A stretch of DNA of 7,891 nucleotides from NCBI GenBank assembly GCA_003542275.1, contig DPKY01000106.1:1-7891 (forward strand), read 5' to 3'. Made by a program: the position numbers and the translations under genes. Below, in pieces: positions 4,798-7,891 of this stretch (position 1 is its first letter; each line of letters begins with the position of its first letter). The notes beneath the pieces are model-generated. The model saw only the letters and a list, made by a program, of their open reading frames with translations. It was not told the origin of the DNA and made no database searches. Source of the DNA: Methylococcaceae bacterium. Its GTDB lineage: Bacteria > Pseudomonadota > Gammaproteobacteria > Methylococcales > Methylomonadaceae.

Positions 4798-7715
4798 TTG
4801 TCAATTTTGTTTCAGAATGTGAAAAAAATGCACTGTCAAAAACAGCACGGGTGCTTGATGGTTTTGCCAATCGGATTGGCGAAAAAACATGGCAAAGCGT
4901 CATGACCGCTGACGGATTGCAAGTAGTAAAGCAACAACTGCGGCGCATTGCAACGAAAAATACCGCTGTTTTATGCTACGCACTGCGAGATCAGCTCGAT
5001 ACCGAATGGTTTTGGATTGTAGGCAATCACCGCAAATTTATCGCCCCCTCAAAAACGCACGCGCAAGATTATATCAATGTTCCTCGTGATGCAACGTGGC
5101 AGTTTCTGCCTTTAATCAAAAGCATCACCGCGCTTGCTGCGTTATTTCATGATGTAGGTAAAGCCGCTGCGTGTTTTCAAGAAACGCATTTCGTTAACGG
5201 CACAGCGCATGAACCACTGCGCCATGAATGGGTTTCTTGCCTCGTGTTTAACGCCTTCGTTAATGGTGCCCAAACAGATCAGCAGTGGCTTGAACGCTTT
5301 ATTTCAGGCGAAATAGAGACGGATCATCTGCTCAGCACCGTAGCAAATAATCCTGTTCAACGCCCGTTTAAACACTTGCCACCGGTCGCCTGCTTGATTA
5401 ACTGGTTAATTCTCTCTCATCATCGCCTGCCTCTGCCGCAAAACGATTGGCGCAGCAAAGCCCCGCCAAAAGATTTTACGCAATTGCTTTCTGCTATTAC
5501 AGCCGATTTTGGCTACCGTCACGAAAGTACGACAACATCACCGGCGCTGCATTTTCCTCATGGATTATTAAGTCAACAGCCGAAATGGCAGGCGGAAGTG
5601 AAAAAATGGGCACTCAAATTACATCACTGTCACGCACTCGCCAGCCAAATGCTTGAAGATGACACATGGCGCCTCGCTTTACATCATGCCCGATTAGCAC
5701 TGATGCTCAGCGACCACGCCTCGCTTCTGCAAACGCCCGATGCAAAATATGACATTTTTAAACCAGTAAATAAACACACGGGTGATAAAACGACTGCGCT
5801 TGAGGTGCATATTCAAGCTGTTTTAGAGAACGTATTGAAATTTGTTCATGTACTGCCCGAATTTGAATCACAACTGCCTTGTGTACACGAAACACTTGAA
5901 ATGAAAAAAGCACCGTTATGTGCAACCTCTGCTTGGCAAGAAAAGGCGGTGTCCGCAATAAAAACGTGGCGAGAAACCTCGGCTATTACGTCTAAGCATT
6001 ATGGCTTTTTTGCCGTGAATATGGCCACAGACACGCAAGCCAAACTCGCCGCCAATGCCGCCATGTTGCGTGCGCTTTCACCCGATTTTAAAAGCCTGCG
6101 CGGTGTATTTGCTTTGGGCTCGGCCAATTTAACCCTACAAACCGGTGAGCAATACCGCAAACACCTTGGACTAGATAACTTAGAATTAGCCATCGTCACA
6201 GGCACCAAAATCCCCACCGGCCTCTATAAATCTGCGCAAGCCTTGTCTGAGCAATTAAGCATGGAGAGCTTGCTCAATGATGAAGTGGACTTTGATGGCA
6301 ATATCTTTGAAGGCAATACCGCCGCATTTTTCAACGACGCGCGTGATAAGAAATTTCTTTATGCCCCTGTGCTCGCGTGCACAATAGATAGCTTCATTTG
6401 CGCTACGCAAACGGCGCAGGGCCATCACCATATCTTGCCGAGTTTGCGGCTCATGTCATCAGATTTAGTGCTAGAGGATATTGAACAACTTGACGGTGAT
6501 GCGTTAATTGCACTAGGGCGACTTATTCATCTCGCAGGTATGTTAGGGCGGAAGGTTATTCTCTCCTCTTCGCAGTTAACGCCTGAACTAGCAGAGGGGT
6601 ATTTTAGTGCCTATCAATCGGGTTGGCAGATTTTTTCACGCTCACGCGGCAGTGAGGCAACAGTGGGGTGCGCGTGGGTAAACGACGCAACCACGCAAAT
6701 TCAAACGCTACCCCACACAAAGGAGAGTCATCTTCTCTTCAGAGAACACCATAATGCGTTTATTGAAAACAATGTGACAGATGACGCACCGTTGCCTGTT
6801 CGCCATCAACGTGAAGAAATTGTCCTCGACAATTTTCATAGCAAATCGTTGGTGAACGCCGTGTACTATCAACACATTCGCCGTGCCACCCTCCACCCCC
6901 GTGGCGACAAAAAAATCTCGTTTGGCTTGCTGAATATGGCAAGTACCCACGCGTGTATTGAAGCGGCTGAATTTCTCATGCAATACGAATGGCCTGATGA
7001 TACGGATATTAAAATTCTACTGCATCACCCGCAACAAACCCTGTTAATGCGCAATGAACAAGAGCAATACCTCGATGACGTGCTTTACCAAGGCACGATA
7101 CATCGCGCGATTGAAAATCCAATTATTGCAAAGCAATTAGAAACAAGTACGGCAGAACACGTTATTTATCTTGTTGTCACCAATGTGCACAGCGCGTTAA
7201 AGCGCGATTATGCGTTTGATTGGTCAATTCTATCGCCTTCTTCTTGTTTGTCGAGCGCCCAATTAGCCGTGCACACACTGACCGCTTATGACAAAAAAGG
7301 CGCTGAAAATCTTGCTGGCTGGCTCAATTCGTGTTGGTTTTTAACGGCGCTGCCGCAAGTGCTTACGCCTTTTACGCCTCATGATAAAACGGCTAAGTGT
7401 CATCTGCTTCCGCTCAAAGATCACGCTTGGCAATTTATAGAAAAAGACCCACATGGCAAGTTTGTCAATATGGAAGGCAATCAGCGCATCGAAATGCGGC
7501 ATTTAAGCCAGCACTATGCAAATCGTTTATGGCTATCAACAGATTATACCCATGCCATTGACAAGCTAGCCGCCAAAACGTCCACGACAGCCAGTGACAT
7601 TGCATTGCGCTATAGCGAGATGGCGCTGCCCAGTGAAGCCCAAAACGGACTGGTGTATTGCAGTACCTTTGGCATGATGGCCAAAAAAACGGCTGCTTCA
7701 TTGATAGTGTGTTGA
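4794..7715 (+). CDS. cas3: Cas2-Cas3 fusion protein of type I-F with intact HD nuclease signature but degenerate helicase motifs
   Basis: In canonical type I-F this fusion is both the Cas2 partner of Cas1 and the HD nuclease/SF2 helicase that Cascade recruits to unwind and shred target DNA. This protein has 973 residues, shorter than the usual 1050-1100. The Cas2 domain (about 1-95) is typical (VSECEKNALSKTARVLD, KNTAVLCYALRD, WFWIVG). The HD domain has His119-Asp120 (ALFHDVGK), His144 (RHEWVS), His209-His210 (SHHRLP) and Asp307 (LMLSDH). In the helicase part the framework is recognisable but motif residues are replaced. Motif I reads ATDTQAKL at 411-418, motif II LVLEDIEQ at 558-565, motif III SSSQL at 591-595, motif V HSALKRDYAFDW at 799-810, and motif VI QLAVHTLTAY at 823-832. 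The C-terminal end (SDIALRYSEMALPSEAQNG) still resembles the family. GGAGGA precedes the ATG. ATP-driven unwinding is predicted lost; Cas2 and HD functions may remain. Confidence 0.93.
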   Translation: MIVNFVSECEKNALSKTARVLDGFANRIGEKTWQSVMTADGLQVVKQQLRRIATKNTAVLCYALRDQLDTEWFWIVGNHRKFIAPSKTHAQDYINVPRDATWQFLPLIKSITALAALFHDVGKAAACFQETHFVNGTAHEPLRHEWVSCLVFNAFVNGAQTDQQWLERFISGEIETDHLLSTVANNPVQRPFKHLPPVACLINWLILSHHRLPLPQNDWRSKAPPKDFTQLLSAITADFGYRHESTTTSPALHFPHGLLSQQPKWQAEVKKWALKLHHCHALASQMLEDDTWRLALHHARLALMLSDHASLLQTPDAKYDIFKPVNKHTGDKTTALEVHIQAVLENVLKFVHVLPEFESQLPCVHETLEMKKAPLCATSAWQEKAVSAIKTWRETSAITSKHYGFFAVNMATDTQAKLAANAAMLRALSPDFKSLRGVFALGSANLTLQTGEQYRKHLGLDNLELAIVTGTKIPTGLYKSAQALSEQLSMESLLNDEVDFDGNIFEGNTAAFFNDARDKKFLYAPVLACTIDSFICATQTAQGHHHILPSLRLMSSDLVLEDIEQLDGDALIALGRLIHLAGMLGRKVILSSSQLTPELAEGYFSAYQSGWQIFSRSRGSEATVGCAWVNDATTQIQTLPHTKESHLLFREHHNAFIENNVTDDAPLPVRHQREEIVLDNFHSKSLVNAVYYQHIRRATLHPRGDKKISFGLLNMASTHACIEAAEFLMQYEWPDDTDIKILLHHPQQTLLMRNEQEQYLDDVLYQGTIHRAIENPIIAKQLETSTAEHVIYLVVTNVHSALKRDYAFDWSILSPSSCLSSAQLAVHTLTAYDKKGAENLAGWLNSCWFLTALPQVLTPFTPHDKTAKCHLLPLKDHAWQFIEKDPHGKFVNMEGNQRIEMRHLSQHYANRLWLSTDYTHAIDKLAAKTSTTASDIALRYSEMALPSEAQNGLVYCSTFGMMAKKTAASLIVC

Positions 7716-7734
7716 ACTTTGCCTTGCTATATTG

Positions 7735-7747
7735 CATTGAGTCAATG
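7735..7747. repeat. Short perfect inverted repeat upstream of cas8f
   Basis: CATTGA (7735-7740) and TCAATG (7742-7747) are perfect inverted arms around one G, in the 60-nt gap between cas2-3 and the next gene. The symmetry and size suit a dimeric repressor site. A 6-bp arm can also arise by chance, so the role is inferred. A second weak inverted repeat, TTTTCA-TGGAT-TGAAAA (7750-7766), abuts the ribosome binding site. Confidence 0.3.
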
Positions 7748-7765
7748 AATTTTCATGGATTGAAA

Positions 7766-7770
7766 AAGGA
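7766..7770 (+). promoter_or_regulatory. Ribosome binding site of the cas8f-like gene
   Basis: AAGGA lies 5 nt before the ATG at 7776. This supports that start and shows the downstream gene has its own initiation signal rather than overlapping cas2-3. Confidence 0.6.
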
Positions 7771-7775
7771 AAAAA

Positions 7776-7891
7776 ATGAAAAGTAACACCCTATTAGATA
7801 ATGCGATACACGCGTTTTTGCTTGAGCGCAAAACCGCCAAAATGAAAAGTTTTGGTGGCAAGCTGCCCGATGAGGGTGGCATTGAAGCGTG
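7776..7891 (+). CDS. csy1: Probable Cas8f (Csy1), N-terminal fragment (runs off window)
   Basis: Only 38 codons are visible (MKSNTLLDNAIHAFLLERKT at the start). The call rests mainly on position, because type I-F operons run cas1, cas2-3, csy1, csy2, csy3, csy4. It is also supported by the I-x-x-F-hydrophobic-x-E-R pattern followed by a Lys-rich stretch, which resembles the N-terminal helix of Csy1 proteins. Csy1 is the large Cascade subunit that helps recognise the PAM and bind the crRNA 5' end. The fragment is too short to say whether it is a standard Cas8f or a variant carrying an extra domain. That matters because the adjacent Cas2/3 appears unable to unwind DNA. Confidence 0.55.
   Translation, partial: MKSNTLLDNAIHAFLLERKTAKMKSFGGKLPDEGGIEA

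Noticed and set aside
4794..7715. Cas2/3 as an ordinary pseudogene
   Set aside because: There is no stop or frameshift over 973 codons. The Cas2 and HD motifs and the framework around every helicase motif are kept, which random decay would not favour. Very recent inactivation cannot be excluded.

Overview
The window is a stretch of gammaproteobacterial chromosome in which a type I-F CRISPR-Cas operon follows housekeeping genes. PurT, the EF-P/EpmA pair with a modifiable Lys34, and type I-F cas genes are a typical gammaproteobacterial combination. I cannot name the genus. Gene identities come from reading the protein sequences and recalling family motifs; no database was searched.

Layout. Bases 1-356 are the 3' end of purT (purine synthesis), followed 14 nt later by a secreted lytic transglycosylase with two DUF4124-like segments (371-1123). 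A gap of about 210 nt ends in an extended -10 promoter for a small membrane-anchored protein of unknown function (1334-1813). A strong hairpin terminator (1846-1885) separates it from the convergent pair epmA and efp on the minus strand (1890-2876 and 2879-3448). efp lies upstream of the enzyme that lysylates its product. Next is a 392-nt intergenic region with an efp promoter and at most a weak candidate cas promoter. The plus-strand cas operon then starts: cas1 (3841-4797), the cas2-cas3 fusion (4794-7715, ATGA overlap with cas1), and the first 38 codons of a probable cas8f/csy1 (7776 to the edge). The CRISPR array and the rest of Cascade are not in the window.

The main discovery candidate is the Cas2/3 protein. 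It is one uninterrupted 973-residue frame with a normal Cas2 domain and a complete HD nuclease signature, but its helicase part has lost the diagnostic residues of motif I (Walker A), motif II, motif III, motif V and motif VI. The framework residues beside each motif are still recognisable and there is no stop or frameshift. This looks like a selected change to an ATPase-dead Cas2/3 rather than ordinary gene decay. In Cas1, the position that aligns with the catalytic glutamate is aspartate, while the other catalytic residues are kept. Together these suggest a variant I-F system in which Cas2/3 has kept its spacer-acquisition and/or HD role without unwinding DNA. Interference would then need another nuclease or helicase, or the system would bind targets without shredding them. 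The cas8f gene and its downstream neighbours, just outside the window, are where to look.
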